This document shows, in pieces, positions 21,153 to 30,379 of a stretch of DNA of 64,000 nt (position 1 is the stretch's first letter; the number at the start of each line of letters is the position of its first letter). Origin of the DNA: Candidatus Nanopelagicales bacterium (GTDB taxonomy: Bacteria; Actinomycetota; Actinomycetes; S36-B12); assembly GCA_018401415.1 (NCBI GenBank), contig JAGYKV010000017.1:515268-579267 (forward strand), given 5' to 3'. The notes beneath the pieces were generated by a model that was not told the origin of the DNA, did not search any database, and saw nothing but the letters and a program-made list of their open reading frames with translations. The position numbers were made by a program, and so were the translations under genes.

Positions 21153-21803
21153 GTGTATACCGGATCCGTGTATGTCGGTGGCCCAGCTCACGTTCGTGAG
21201 CTTCCTCAGTTGATCATCAGTAAATTGGCGGTCGGTCCTCTTTCGAACAACACTTATCTGTTGCGCTGTCGCGCGACAGGGACTCAAGTGTTAATCGATG
21301 CCGCACATCAATCAGATGAAATTTTGACCCTCATCGGTTCCGATTCCCTCACCCTCGTTCTCACGACTCACTCACATCCGGATCATTGGCAGGCACTTAC
21401 CGAGATTGTCAGTGTCACGGGCGCGGTCACCTGTGCACCATTCGCCGACGTGCGAAGTATTCAACCCCCTACCGATCGCGAGCTTCACCATGGAGATGCC
21501 GTGGTTTTTGGTGAGTGCGCCCTAGAAGTAATCACCGTCGGTGGCCACACTGAAGGCTGCAGCATGTACCTCTATCGCGATCCCCTGGGCCATGAACACC
21601 TCTTCAGCGGTGATGCACTTTTCCCGGGCGGGTTGGGCAAGACCAACTCTCCAGAAGACTTCACAACCCTGCTGCACGGTGTGAAAACATATGCCTTCGA
21701 CCAACTTTCAGACCTCACATGGATTTATCCGGGCCACGGAGACGACACAACGCTTGGCACGGAACGACCACAACTCGATGAATGGGAGTCTCGTGGTTGG
21801 TGA
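21153..21803 (+). CDS. Metallo-beta-lactamase fold hydrolase
   Basis: This is a 216-residue glyoxalase II-like hydrolase. The first metal motif is THSHPDHW, then GGHTEGCSMYLY, FSGDALFPGGLG and YPGHGDDT supply the other His and Asp ligands. An upstream open frame overlaps uvrA, so I chose GTG at 21153, which has AGAGGAG 7 bases upstream. The pairing with uvrA resembles uvrA-Rv1637c of M. tuberculosis. The substrate is unknown; thioesters or sulfur compounds are possible. Its stop lies 4 bases from the converging terC stop. Confidence 0.88.
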   Translation: MYTGSVYVGGPAHVRELPQLIISKLAVGPLSNNTYLLRCRATGTQVLIDAAHQSDEILTLIGSDSLTLVLTTHSHPDHWQALTEIVSVTGAVTCAPFADVRSIQPPTDRELHHGDAVVFGECALEVITVGGHTEGCSMYLYRDPLGHEHLFSGDALFPGGLGKTNSPEDFTTLLHGVKTYAFDQLSDLTWIYPGHGDDTTLGTERPQLDEWESRGW

Positions 21804-21807
21804 GTAG

Positions 21808-22800
21808 CTATCGCTTCTCTTCAGGCTCTTTATCGGTGATGCGGCCCGCATGACCCCGAGCGGTTGGGTCGAGGCGCACTTTAATCGCAGATCCAATGAA
21901 TACCGCCACGAGTACTATTCCAATAAAGCCCAGGCTTACATTGGTGGTGATCTTTGGTATCTCACCGTTGATCTCATGCAGGTAGGTCAAAAGTAATTTG
22001 AACCCAATAAATATCAAAATGATGGAAAGACCCAATGACAGGTACACAAGTCTGTCCAATAGACCTTTCAACAAGAAGTACAAAGCCCTCAAACCCAAAA
22101 GTGCGAACGCATTAGCCGCAAAGACCAAATAGGGCTCTTGAGTTACTCCAAATGTGGCAGGGATCGAATCCAGTGCAAAAAGGAGATCCGTGCTGCCGAT
22201 CGCAAACATGACGAGAAGGAGGGGGGTTGCGATCCGCTTGCCATTCTCGACCGTGAATATTTTGGTTCCGTCGTAATGATCGGAGATTGCGATTCTTTTC
22301 CGAACTATCCGAACCATGAAATTATCCTGCGGATCAGGATCCTCGTTCCGGTGGCGCATGAGTTGAATACCGGTCCAGATCAGAATGGCCCCGAAAATGA
22401 CAAATGTGAAGCTAAATGCTGCTATGGCAGCCGCACCAATGGCAATGAAGATTGCACGGAGCACAAGGGCCAGCGCGACTCCAACCAACAGGACCCGTTG
22501 GTGCAAGTTACTTGGTACTGCAAATTGGGTCAGAATAATTATGAATACGAATAGGTTATCAACGCTGAGTGACTTTTCCACCAGGTACGCAGCAAAGTAC
22601 TCGGAGCCCATTTGTGAGCCCTGCCACGACCAAATGAAAATACCGAATGCAATTGCAATTGCAATATAAAAAAGAGAACTAACTAGTGCCTCTTTGAACT
22701 TTACATCGTGGGGCTTGCGGGTAATGGCAATAAAGTCAACAGCGATCAGGATGAGGATTCCCCCGATCGTCGCCGCCCATAGGCCCAGGGACACTTCCAT
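21808..22800 (-). CDS. TerC family integral membrane protein
   Basis: The 330-residue protein has about nine membrane helices, with AAYLVEKSLSVDNLFVFIIIL (residues about 70-90, with acidic residues in the helix) and GSTDLLFALDSIPA, the two acidic signatures of TerC/Alx proteins. Family members act in metal export, often of manganese, or in tellurite resistance. There is no ter gene cluster here, so metal homeostasis is the more likely role. It follows uvrB by 26 bases and is the last gene of rpsA-coaE-uvrB-terC. Confidence 0.9.
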   Translation of the reverse strand: MEVSLGLWAATIGGILILIAVDFIAITRKPHDVKFKEALVSSLFYIAIAIAFGIFIWSWQGSQMGSEYFAAYLVEKSLSVDNLFVFIIILTQFAVPSNLHQRVLLVGVALALVLRAIFIAIGAAAIAAFSFTFVIFGAILIWTGIQLMRHRNEDPDPQDNFMVRIVRKRIAISDHYDGTKIFTVENGKRIATPLLLVMFAIGSTDLLFALDSIPATFGVTQEPYLVFAANAFALLGLRALYFLLKGLLDRLVYLSLGLSIILIFIGFKLLLTYLHEINGEIPKITTNVSLGFIGIVLVAVFIGSAIKVRLDPTARGHAGRITDKEPEEKR

Positions 22801-22826
22801 TACTTAATTACCCACCTTCACTGACT

Positions 22827-24875
22827 TCACGCTTGCCCTGCGGTTTGCATACCTCTGAACTCACGTTTGAGATCTGAGATTTCGTCGCGTAGACGAGCCG
22901 CAAGTTCGAACTGTAGTTCACCAGCCGCCATATGCATCTGAGCCGTCAACTCCTGAATGAGTGTCGCAAGATCGACCCCCGCAGGACTCCTGGCCTGCTT
23001 GAGGGTCCCCGATTGAAGAAGCGCATGGGTGTCCGCATCTTCACGAGACAGGAGATCAGTGATGTCGGCAATTTTCTTTCTTAAGGGCTGCGGGTCCACT
23101 CCGTGAGCCACGTTGTACGCCACTTGTTTGGCACGTCGACGATTAGTTTCATCTATCGCTTTGGCCATTGACGGTGTGATTTTGTCTGCATACATATGCA
23201 CTTGTCCATTGACATTGCGCGCTGCCCGCCCAATGGTTTGAATCAGCGATGTGCCCGACCGCAGAAAACCTTCCTTGTCGGCGTCCAGAATTGCCACCAG
23301 GGACACTTCTGGTAGGTCCAACCCCTCGCGCAGCAGATTTATCCCCACGAGGACATCAAAGACACCCGAGCGGAGTTCCCGAAGAAGTTCGACACGACGG
23401 AGGGTATCCACTTCAGAGTGCAGGTATTGAACTCGAATTCCGTGCTCAAGTAAGTAATCGGTAAGGTCTTCGGACATTCGCTTTGTGAGCGTTGTGACCA
23501 ACACGCGCTCACCCTTCGCAGATCTCAATCGGATTTCGTGGATGAGATCGTCGACTTGCCCCTTGGTTGGCTTGATGATGATTTCCGGGTCAACCAAACC
23601 GGTGGGTCGAATAACCTGCTCAACCACCTCACCCTCAACCTGTGTCAATTCATAAGGGCCCGGTGTGGCTGACAAATAAACCACCTGCCCAATGCGTTCC
23701 TCAAATTCGCTCCAACGTAATGGTCGATTGTCCATTGCACTGGGCAATCTGAATCCATGCTCAACCAGCGTTCGCTTACGACTGGCGTCACCCTCAAACA
23801 TGGCACCAATTTGAGGAACACTCACATGGGATTCATCAATGACCAGCAAAAAATCCTCCGGAAAATAATCAATGAGGCAATTCGGTGCACTCCCTGGCTC
23901 TCGACCATCAATAAATCGACTGTAGTTTTCTATGCCGGAGCAAAATCCGATCTGTTGCATCATTTCAATATCGAAGGTCGTTCGCATTTTGATTCTTTGC
24001 GCTTCCAAGAGTTTGCCTTGAGCCTCCAACTCTGATATTCGCTGCTCCAGCTCCACCTGGATTTCACCAATTGCCCGAGACATGCGTTCTGGCCCGGCAA
24101 CATAGTGAGTGGCGGGGAAAATGTACTGCTCGACATCTTCGGTAATTATCTCTCCCGTTAATGGGTGCAAGGTCATTATTCGTTCAATTTCATCGCCAAA
24201 CATTTCGATTCGAATCGGGTGTTCTTCATAGACCGGAAATACCTCAATCGTGTCGCCCCTGACCCTGAATGTTCCTCGCGTGAAAGCTATGTCATTTCGG
24301 GTGTATTGGATTCCCACTAGTGAGCGGAGTATCTTATCTCGAGGATATTCCTCGCCCACCCGAAGGCGGATCATCCTGTCGACATATTCCTGTGGTGTTC
24401 CCAACCCATAGATTGCTGAGACGGTTGCCACCACAATGACATCGCGGCGGGTCAGCAAACTATTGGTGGCTGAGTGACGAAGGCGTTCGACTTCTTCATT
24501 GATGGTGGCATCTTTCTCAATGAACGTATCTGTTTGTGGGACGTATGCTTCCGGTTGGTAGTAGTCGTAATAGGAGACAAAATACTCAACCGCATTATTG
24601 GGTAAGAGCTCACGAAACTCCGTAGCCAGTTGCGCTGCAAGAGTCTTATTCGGAGCCATGACCAACGTTGGCCGCTGCAACTTTTCCACGAGCCATGCCG
24701 TTGTGGCGCTCTTTCCCGTTCCCGTGGCACCTAATAGAACCGAGTGTTTTTCACCCCGTTTAATTCGCAGTGCTAGTTCTGAGATCGCATCGGGTTGATC
24801 CCCCGCAGGTTGAAATTCGGATATGACCTCAAAAGGAGCAACCGTGCGCTGAAGATCGGTTACTGGTCTGGTCAC
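22827..24875 (-). CDS. uvrB: UvrABC system protein B (excinuclease subunit B)
   Basis: UvrB verifies damage and loads UvrC. The Walker A motif is [13 protein letters not shown] (about 47-59). The damage-probing beta-hairpin is the [18 protein letters not shown] region. Helicase motifs [15 protein letters not shown] and GRAARNVNG are present. The C-terminal UVR domain (about 635-670) binds UvrC. The length is 682 residues. The GTG start overlaps the coaE stop by 4 bases. Confidence 0.97.
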   Translation of the reverse strand: MTRPVTDLQRTVAPFEVISEFQPAGDQPDAISELALRIKRGEKHSVLLGATGTGKSATTAWLVEKLQRPTLVMAPNKTLAAQLATEFRELLPNNAVEYFVSYYDYYQPEAYVPQTDTFIEKDATINEEVERLRHSATNSLLTRRDVIVVATVSAIYGLGTPQEYVDRMIRLRVGEEYPRDKILRSLVGIQYTRNDIAFTRGTFRVRGDTIEVFPVYEEHPIRIEMFGDEIERIMTLHPLTGEIITEDVEQYIFPATHYVAGPERMSRAIGEIQVELEQRISELEAQGKLLEAQRIKMRTTFDIEMMQQIGFCSGIENYSRFIDGREPGSAPNCLIDYFPEDFLLVIDESHVSVPQIGAMFEGDASRKRTLVEHGFRLPSAMDNRPLRWSEFEERIGQVVYLSATPGPYELTQVEGEVVEQVIRPTGLVDPEIIIKPTKGQVDDLIHEIRLRSAKGERVLVTTLTKRMSEDLTDYLLEHGIRVQYLHSEVDTLRRVELLRELRSGVFDVLVGINLLREGLDLPEVSLVAILDADKEGFLRSGTSLIQTIGRAARNVNGQVHMYADKITPSMAKAIDETNRRRAKQVAYNVAHGVDPQPLRKKIADITDLLSREDADTHALLQSGTLKQARSPAGVDLATLIQELTAQMHMAAGELQFELAARLRDEISDLKREFRGMQTAGQA

Positions 24876-25498
24876 TGGCTAAGCGTACGGTGTGGTGATT
24901 GGCGTGCCGCCTCCAGAATCGAAGTCCAGGCGGATTCACATTGGGAATACAACTGCCCCAATGTTCCTTGATTGGTAATTATGAAATCAGCAACTTCATT
25001 TCGTGCGCTATCCGGTGATTGCTGCGATATCCGCTGTTGGATGTCATTGAGGGGCATTTCACGGGTTGCCTGCAAGCGAGCGATCCTCTGCTCGATAGGT
25101 GCATTGACCACCACTACGAAATTACAAAGATTCTGAGAATCCGTCTCCACCAAGAGTGGCATGTCGTAGACAACGATCGCATTGTCAGGTTGTTCCTTTA
25201 TTCGCGAGAGGGCTTTTTCGCGAATTCGTTCATGCATGATGACATTGAGATCCTCTGTTTTCTCTCGAGAACTAAAGGCACGCTCAGCCAAAAGTGACCT
25301 ATTCAAATTACCCTGTGAATCGAGAATGTCGGTGCCGAAAACTTTCTGTAATTCACCGAGCACAGGTGAACCATTGTGGGTGAGTTCTCGAGCAATTTCG
25401 TCGGCGTCAATCACTGTGGCGCCATGCTCAGAAAAGCACGACGCCACAGTGGACTTTCCAGAACCAATTCCGCCGGTCAGCCCGACAACAAACGGCAT
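24872..25498 (-). CDS. coaE: Dephospho-CoA kinase
   Basis: CoaE performs the last step of coenzyme A synthesis. The P-loop is [15 protein letters not shown] (residues 6-20). DADEIAREL and [11 protein letters not shown] follow in order. The 208-residue length is the plain enzyme; the C-terminal UPF0157/GrpB extension seen in mycobacteria is absent. It starts 3 bases after the rpsA stop. Confidence 0.95.
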   Translation of the reverse strand: MPFVVGLTGGIGSGKSTVASCFSEHGATVIDADEIARELTHNGSPVLGELQKVFGTDILDSQGNLNRSLLAERAFSSREKTEDLNVIMHERIREKALSRIKEQPDNAIVVYDMPLLVETDSQNLCNFVVVVNAPIEQRIARLQATREMPLNDIQQRISQQSPDSARNEVADFIITNQGTLGQLYSQCESAWTSILEAARQSPHRTLSQ

Positions 25499-25501
25499 GG
25501 G

Positions 25502-26971
25502 CTAGTCGGAAGTCAATTTATCCCGCAGAGCCTGCAAGTTGGTGTCTGCAGAGAGAGTACCCTCGGAGCTTTGCGAATCGGATACTTGTGATTCAGATGA
25601 ATAAGAGTTCGAATCGCCTGTCTCAACAGCCGCCGCTTGATCGGCCACCTGTGCATCTGACATTTGCTTACGATGAGCCTCCCAGCGTGCATGAGCCTCA
25701 GCGTATTCGCGCTCCCAGTCGGTACGCTGTTCCTCGAAACCGACCTTCCATTCACCCGTCTCTGGATCAAAACCCTCGGGACCGGTGTAGTTACCAGCTT
25801 CGTCAAATGCCGGCGCCATTCCGTAGAGGTAGGGATCAAATTCCTCCACCGCTTGCGCATCGGAAGAATCATTGGCCTGCTTGAGCGACAACGAGATTCG
25901 GCGGCGCTCAAGATCAATGTCAATGACCTTCACGAAAATGTCATCGTTGACCTGAACAATTTGCTCAGGCATATCAATGTGACGCTCGGCCAATTCAGAG
26001 ATATGAACAAGACCCTCAATTCCTTCGTCAACTCGAACAAATGCACCGAACGGGACAAGTTTGGTGACCTTGCCGGGCACAACCTGATTAATGCCATGTG
26101 TTCGAGCGAAATGCTGCCAAGGATCTTCTTGGGTTGACTTCAGTGAAAGTGAGACGCGTTCGCGGTCCATATCTACCTCGAGAACCTCGACCGTGACCTC
26201 CGTGCCCACCTCAACCACTTCAGACGGATGATCAATGTGCTTCCACGAGAGCTCCGAAACGTGCACGAGTCCGTCAACACCCCCGAGGTCCACGAATGCG
26301 CCAAAGTTCACAATGCTTGACACCACACCGTTACGAATTTGGCCCTTTTGGAGTTGATTGAGGAATGTCTGGCGAACCTGGCTTTGGGTCTTTTCTAGAT
26401 ACGAGCGTCGGGACAAGACCACGTTGTTTCTATTCTTGTCAAGCTCAATGATCTTAGCCTCTAGCACTTTGCCAACATATGGCTGCAAATCGCGTACTCG
26501 ACGCATTTCCACCAAAGATGCGGGAAGGAATCCTCGCAAGCCGATATCGACGATCAGCCCGCCCTTAACAACTTCAATAACCAAGCCCTCGACAACACCA
26601 TCTTCTTCTTTAATTTTCTCGATAGTGCCCCACGCGCGTTCGTATTGGGCGCGCTTCTTAGAAAGAATTAATCGACCTTCTTTATCCTCTTTTGTTAAAA
26701 CAAGAGCTTCCACAATGTCACCGACGGAAACGACCTCACTGGGGTCGACATCGTGCCTAATTGACAGTTCACGTGAGGGGATTACACCCTCTGTTTTGTA
26801 GCCAATATCAAGGAGAACTTCATCGCGGTCAACTTTGACCACGATTCCTTCGACAATATCGCCATCGTTGAAGTATTTGATTGTCGCGTCGATTGCTGCC
26901 ATGAAATCTTCGGCTGTGCCAATATCGTTGATTGCGACCTGAGTTGTGGTTGTAGTAGTTGATGTCGTCAT
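25502..26971 (-). CDS. rpsA: 30S ribosomal protein S1
   Basis: S1 helps mRNA bind the ribosome. The 489 residues contain four S1 RNA-binding domains at about 33-107, 122-190, 208-280 and 295-365. The third is marked by GVVSSIVNFGAFVDLGGVDG and the fourth by GKVTKLVPFGAFVRVDEGIEG, each a clean copy of the fold's core. The last 115 residues are acidic and low in complexity. Four domains are usual in Actinobacteria, against six in E. coli. The 114 bases back to polA hold its promoter region; no single box stands out. Confidence 0.96.
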   Translation of the reverse strand: MTTSTTTTTTQVAINDIGTAEDFMAAIDATIKYFNDGDIVEGIVVKVDRDEVLLDIGYKTEGVIPSRELSIRHDVDPSEVVSVGDIVEALVLTKEDKEGRLILSKKRAQYERAWGTIEKIKEEDGVVEGLVIEVVKGGLIVDIGLRGFLPASLVEMRRVRDLQPYVGKVLEAKIIELDKNRNNVVLSRRSYLEKTQSQVRQTFLNQLQKGQIRNGVVSSIVNFGAFVDLGGVDGLVHVSELSWKHIDHPSEVVEVGTEVTVEVLEVDMDRERVSLSLKSTQEDPWQHFARTHGINQVVPGKVTKLVPFGAFVRVDEGIEGLVHISELAERHIDMPEQIVQVNDDIFVKVIDIDLERRRISLSLKQANDSSDAQAVEEFDPYLYGMAPAFDEAGNYTGPEGFDPETGEWKVGFEEQRTDWEREYAEAHARWEAHRKQMSDAQVADQAAAVETGDSNSYSSESQVSDSQSSEGTLSADTNLQALRDKLTSD

Positions 26972-27085
26972 GGAGAAATGCGCTCCGGTGGATAGATGTT
27001 AAGGAAACTCGGTGTCCGTTGTGGTGAGAAACCTATGTCTATTCCTCTAAACACGAGCCTTCAGAGCCTAATGGTTCACAATTTC

Positions 27086-29728
27086 TCAATGTGCGGCGGC
27101 ATCCCAGTTGGGACCGGTCCCCACGTTGACATCTAGAGGAACATCGAGGGAAACGGCGGTTTCCATGTGTGACCGCACGATCTCGGAAACCTGTTCCAGC
27201 TCTCCTGGAGCGACCTCTAGGACCAATTCATCGTGGACTTGGAGTAAAAGCCGGCTTTGAAGACTCGCATCCCGTAATGCCGATTCCACCTTTAACATGG
27301 CAATCTTGACGATATCGGCTGCACTCCCCTGGATCGGGGCGTTCAGAGCCATTCGCTCGGCAATTTCACGGCGTTGCCGGTTGTCGCTGCCGAGATCGGG
27401 TAGCTGCCGCCTGCGACCGAATATCGTTTCGGTGTAGAGATTTCTGCGTGCCACTTCAACCACTCGCGCCAGATACTCCCTAATTCCGCCAAACCTGCGG
27501 AAGTAATCGTCCATCAGAATCCGAGCATCTTCGTTGGAGACATCGAGTTGTTGTGCAAGACCGTATGGGGAAAGCCCGTAGGCAAGCCCATAAGACATTG
27601 CTTTCACTTGACGACGAAGTTCGGGAGTCACCTCTTCGACATCGAAGACCTTTCGAGCAACCGTGTCGTGAAGATCCTCCCCGCTCTTGAATGCCTCGAT
27701 GAGTCCAGGGTCCCCTGACAGGTGCGCCATGATCCGTAGCTCGATTTGGCTGTAATCGGCGGTGAGAAGGCAATCGAATCCCTGGCCGACAACAAACGCC
27801 GCGCGGATACGGCGACCGGCCTCCGTGCGAATGGGAATATTTTGTAGGTTCGGATCAACGGAAGACAGTCGGCCGGTCGCAGCCACCGTTTGCTTGAAAG
27901 TAGTGTGGATTCGAGATTCACTATCCGCGAGTGGGATAAGCGACTCAACGGTTTGGCGCAATTTGGAATCCTCGCGCCACGCCAGAATCTGCTCGAGTAA
28001 CGGATCACCCGTTGAGCTGAATAATTGTTGGAGTGCTTCCGCATCTGTTGTGTATCCCGTTTTAATCTTCTTGGTTTTGGGCAACCCCCTTTCCACAAAA
28101 AGAACTTCTTGTAACTGCTTTGGTGACCCAAAATTGAATTCCCGACCCACAATGGCGAACCCCAATTTTTCCGCTGCAGAAATCCTTTGAGTGAGCTCAC
28201 CAGACAAGGTCGATAGTGCAGCCAGATCCACTGCAATGCCCACGTGTTCCATGGTGCTTAACACCGTTTGAGTCGGAAGTTCCACGTCAAGGAGAAGGGA
28301 TTCGAGTTTTGATTGTTCCAACCTCACAGTTATTTCAACGCCCACTCGCTTTACGACTTGTGATTGGAGTCCCAGAATTTCACCTTCGGACTCCCCCAAG
28401 AGACTGAGTTGCTCGGGCTCCTGTTCAACTACCAGTCCAAGAATCCGCTGGGCAACATCTGGAAGGGAGTAGGACCGCTGCCCCGGGTCCAATAGATATG
28501 CACCAAGTGCTGTATCCATAACGATGCCCGCTGTTAAGGCACCGTGCGTTTGCATGAACCAGTCGAGCTCTTTGCCGCCATGAACGGTTTTAACGACAGT
28601 GGGGTCTGCCAACCACTTTATGAGAAGCTCTAGATCTGATTCATTGAGATCAATGACGACGCGACAAGCCTCGTCTGTTGCGGCCGCTATTGAATGAAGT
28701 ATGCCGTTTCCTTGACCGAATTCCCCGGTGAAGGCAAGTGCAACTGGACTTCCGAGTGACACCAATTCGCGTGCTGAACCAATGACAGGCTCAAGAAATT
28801 CCGATTCAACAACCTCTAATGGTTCAGATTGAGCATCGGATTTAAGCACGGCCGTGGGTAATGCTTGAATCCTTTTCCGAAGTGCTTGAAATTGCAGAGT
28901 GTCAAACAACTCAAAAACTTTTTCAACATTGAACTGCTGGACGACCAATTCCTGCAGATCGAGGTCAATTGGTACGTCGCGCACAAGCTCGGTTATTTTC
29001 CTGTTGGTTAAAACCTGGGATAGGTTGGCGCGAAGTGACTCCCCTACCTTTCCCGTAATTTGATCCGCGTTTTCAATAATTGAGGAAAGGTCTCCGTACT
29101 GGTTTATCCATTTCTCGGCGGTCTTTTCTCCCACGCCGGGAATACCCGGCAAATTATCGCTTGGATCTCCACGCAGAGCCGCAAAGTCGGGGTACTGCGC
29201 AGGGGTCAGGTTGTATTTTTCAGACAGAGATTCAGGGGTCATATGTGCAAGGTCAGAAACTCCTTTCCGGGGGTACAGAATTGTGGTGGTGGAACTGATC
29301 AGCGCAAATGAATCGCGGTCTCCCGTCACCACCTCCGTTACAAATTCCTCACTCGCCGCGCGAGTCACTAACGTGGCAATGACGTCGTCGGCTTCGAATC
29401 CGTCACGCTCCAAAGTCGTAATCGACACTGCAGCCAAAACTTCCTTGATGAGTTCAACCTGACCCTTGAACTCCTCTGGTGTCTTGGCACGCGTGGATTT
29501 GTACTCGGGATAAATCTCCGTTCGAAAACTCTTCCGGGAAACATCGAAGGCGACAGCCATGTGAGTTGGGTTGAACTCTTTCATGAGGTTAATGAGCATT
29601 GAAGTGAATCCGTATACTGCATTGGTCGGCACGCCGGTGGATGTCGTGAAATTTTCTGGAGGAAGTGCAAAGAATGCTCGATACGCCATGGAGTGGCCGT
29701 CAATGAGCAGAAGTCGCTTGGATGCCAC
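27086..29728 (-). CDS. polA: DNA polymerase I
   Basis: PolA fills repair gaps and removes RNA primers. The 880 residues have a 5'-3' nuclease domain (about 1-290, with DGHSMAYRAFFALP and GVGEKTA). A 3'-5' exonuclease-like domain (about 310-490) lacks the DTE metal motif, so proofreading is probably lost. The polymerase domain has motif A DYSQIELRIMAHLS, motif B KAMSYGLAYGLSPYG and motif C QVHDELVLE. The GTG start at 29728 is preceded by TAGGAT at a 6-base distance, suggesting a leaderless transcript. Confidence 0.96.
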   Translation of the reverse strand: MASKRLLLIDGHSMAYRAFFALPPENFTTSTGVPTNAVYGFTSMLINLMKEFNPTHMAVAFDVSRKSFRTEIYPEYKSTRAKTPEEFKGQVELIKEVLAAVSITTLERDGFEADDVIATLVTRAASEEFVTEVVTGDRDSFALISSTTTILYPRKGVSDLAHMTPESLSEKYNLTPAQYPDFAALRGDPSDNLPGIPGVGEKTAEKWINQYGDLSSIIENADQITGKVGESLRANLSQVLTNRKITELVRDVPIDLDLQELVVQQFNVEKVFELFDTLQFQALRKRIQALPTAVLKSDAQSEPLEVVESEFLEPVIGSARELVSLGSPVALAFTGEFGQGNGILHSIAAATDEACRVVIDLNESDLELLIKWLADPTVVKTVHGGKELDWFMQTHGALTAGIVMDTALGAYLLDPGQRSYSLPDVAQRILGLVVEQEPEQLSLLGESEGEILGLQSQVVKRVGVEITVRLEQSKLESLLLDVELPTQTVLSTMEHVGIAVDLAALSTLSGELTQRISAAEKLGFAIVGREFNFGSPKQLQEVLFVERGLPKTKKIKTGYTTDAEALQQLFSSTGDPLLEQILAWREDSKLRQTVESLIPLADSESRIHTTFKQTVAATGRLSSVDPNLQNIPIRTEAGRRIRAAFVVGQGFDCLLTADYSQIELRIMAHLSGDPGLIEAFKSGEDLHDTVARKVFDVEEVTPELRRQVKAMSYGLAYGLSPYGLAQQLDVSNEDARILMDDYFRRFGGIREYLARVVEVARRNLYTETIFGRRRQLPDLGSDNRQRREIAERMALNAPIQGSAADIVKIAMLKVESALRDASLQSRLLLQVHDELVLEVAPGELEQVSEIVRSHMETAVSLDVPLDVNVGTGPNWDAAAH

Positions 29729-29734
29729 ACCGCG

Positions 29735-29740
29735 ATCCTA
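29735..29740 (-). promoter_or_regulatory. Probable -10 box of a leaderless polA promoter
   Basis: TAGGAT on the minus strand is followed by CGCGGT and the polA GTG. No Shine-Dalgarno sequence fits in between. Confidence 0.45.
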
Positions 29741-29775
29741 GGACGTTTCGGTTAGCCCACTATGGATCACTGGTC

Positions 29776-29781
29776 TAGGCT
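29776..29781 (+). promoter_or_regulatory. Probable -10 box of the thioesterase gene
   Basis: TAGGCT is followed by 8 bases and then ATG at 29790, so the transcript would begin at or near that ATG. It lies 35 bases from the divergent polA -10 box. Confidence 0.45.
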
Positions 29782-29789
29782 ACGTGTCC

Positions 29790-30227
29790 ATGACAGTCAC
29801 CGACGTTACCGAGAACCTAAAAGAACTTGGTATGGGAGCCCTTGGTGAGCGCATGGGTCTCGAGTACCTATCCGCCAATATCGACGAGCAGGGTTACGCA
29901 ACCGTGACTGCGAGTATGCCGGTCGAAGGAAATACTCAGCCCTATGGACTTCTTCATGGGGGTGCCAATGCGGTGCTTGCGGAATCCATTGGATCGGTAG
30001 CTTCAGGGATAACCGCCCATACGCTGTTCGGCGAAGGCCACATTGTGGTCGGTATTGATTTGAACTGCACCCACCATAAATCAGCGCGATCTGGACTTGT
30101 GGTAGGCGTAGCGAGAATCATTTCGGCCGGAAGAACAATTATTTCCTCCCAGATTGAGATCAAAGACACGGATAACCGCTTGATCTGCACGGCTCGCCTT
30201 ACGTGTGTTGTGAGAACTATTACCTGA
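29790..30227 (+). CDS. PaaI-type hotdog-fold thioesterase
   Basis: This 145-residue single-domain hotdog protein has the family core PYGLLHGGANAVLAESIGS (residues about 51-69). The helix residues after HGG include the catalytic acidic residue. HHKSARSGLVVGVAR follows. PaaI-like enzymes hydrolyse aryl- or acyl-CoA. ATG at 29790 is preferred over GTG at 29784 because a -10-like TAGGCT ends only 2 bases before the GTG. In streptomycetes a similar gene lies between polA and the liv cluster, as I recall. The exact substrate is unknown. Confidence 0.88.
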   Translation: MTVTDVTENLKELGMGALGERMGLEYLSANIDEQGYATVTASMPVEGNTQPYGLLHGGANAVLAESIGSVASGITAHTLFGEGHIVVGIDLNCTHHKSARSGLVVGVARIISAGRTIISSQIEIKDTDNRLICTARLTCVVRTIT

Positions 30228-30242
30228 CACCCATTGTGAGAG

Positions 30243-30271
30243 TAGGAACAATTTGCTAGAAATAGGAACAA
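30243..30271. promoter_or_regulatory. Paired 9-bp direct repeat upstream of the liv operon
   Basis: TAGGAACAA occurs at 30243-30251 and again at 30263-30271, exactly 20 bases apart, or about two helical turns. Both copies lie upstream of the livH -10 candidate. This spacing suits two regulator monomers on one DNA face. The regulator is unknown. Confidence 0.3.
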
Positions 30272-30328
30272 AGCCGTAACGATCTATTTTTTCTCACGAA
30301 ATATGTTCCCTCGCTGGCCAAAACTGGA

Positions 30329-30334
30329 TAGGTT
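30329..30334 (+). promoter_or_regulatory. Candidate -10 box of the liv operon
   Basis: TAGGTT lies about 46 bases before the livH start. The leader would be about 40 bases and includes a TGTAAACGTT half-palindrome (30355-30364) and the GGAGGT ribosome-binding site (30365-30370). Confidence 0.4.
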
Positions 30335-30379
30335 CTAGCGACTCATGAATTCTGTGTAAACGTTGGAGGTACAAACCCG

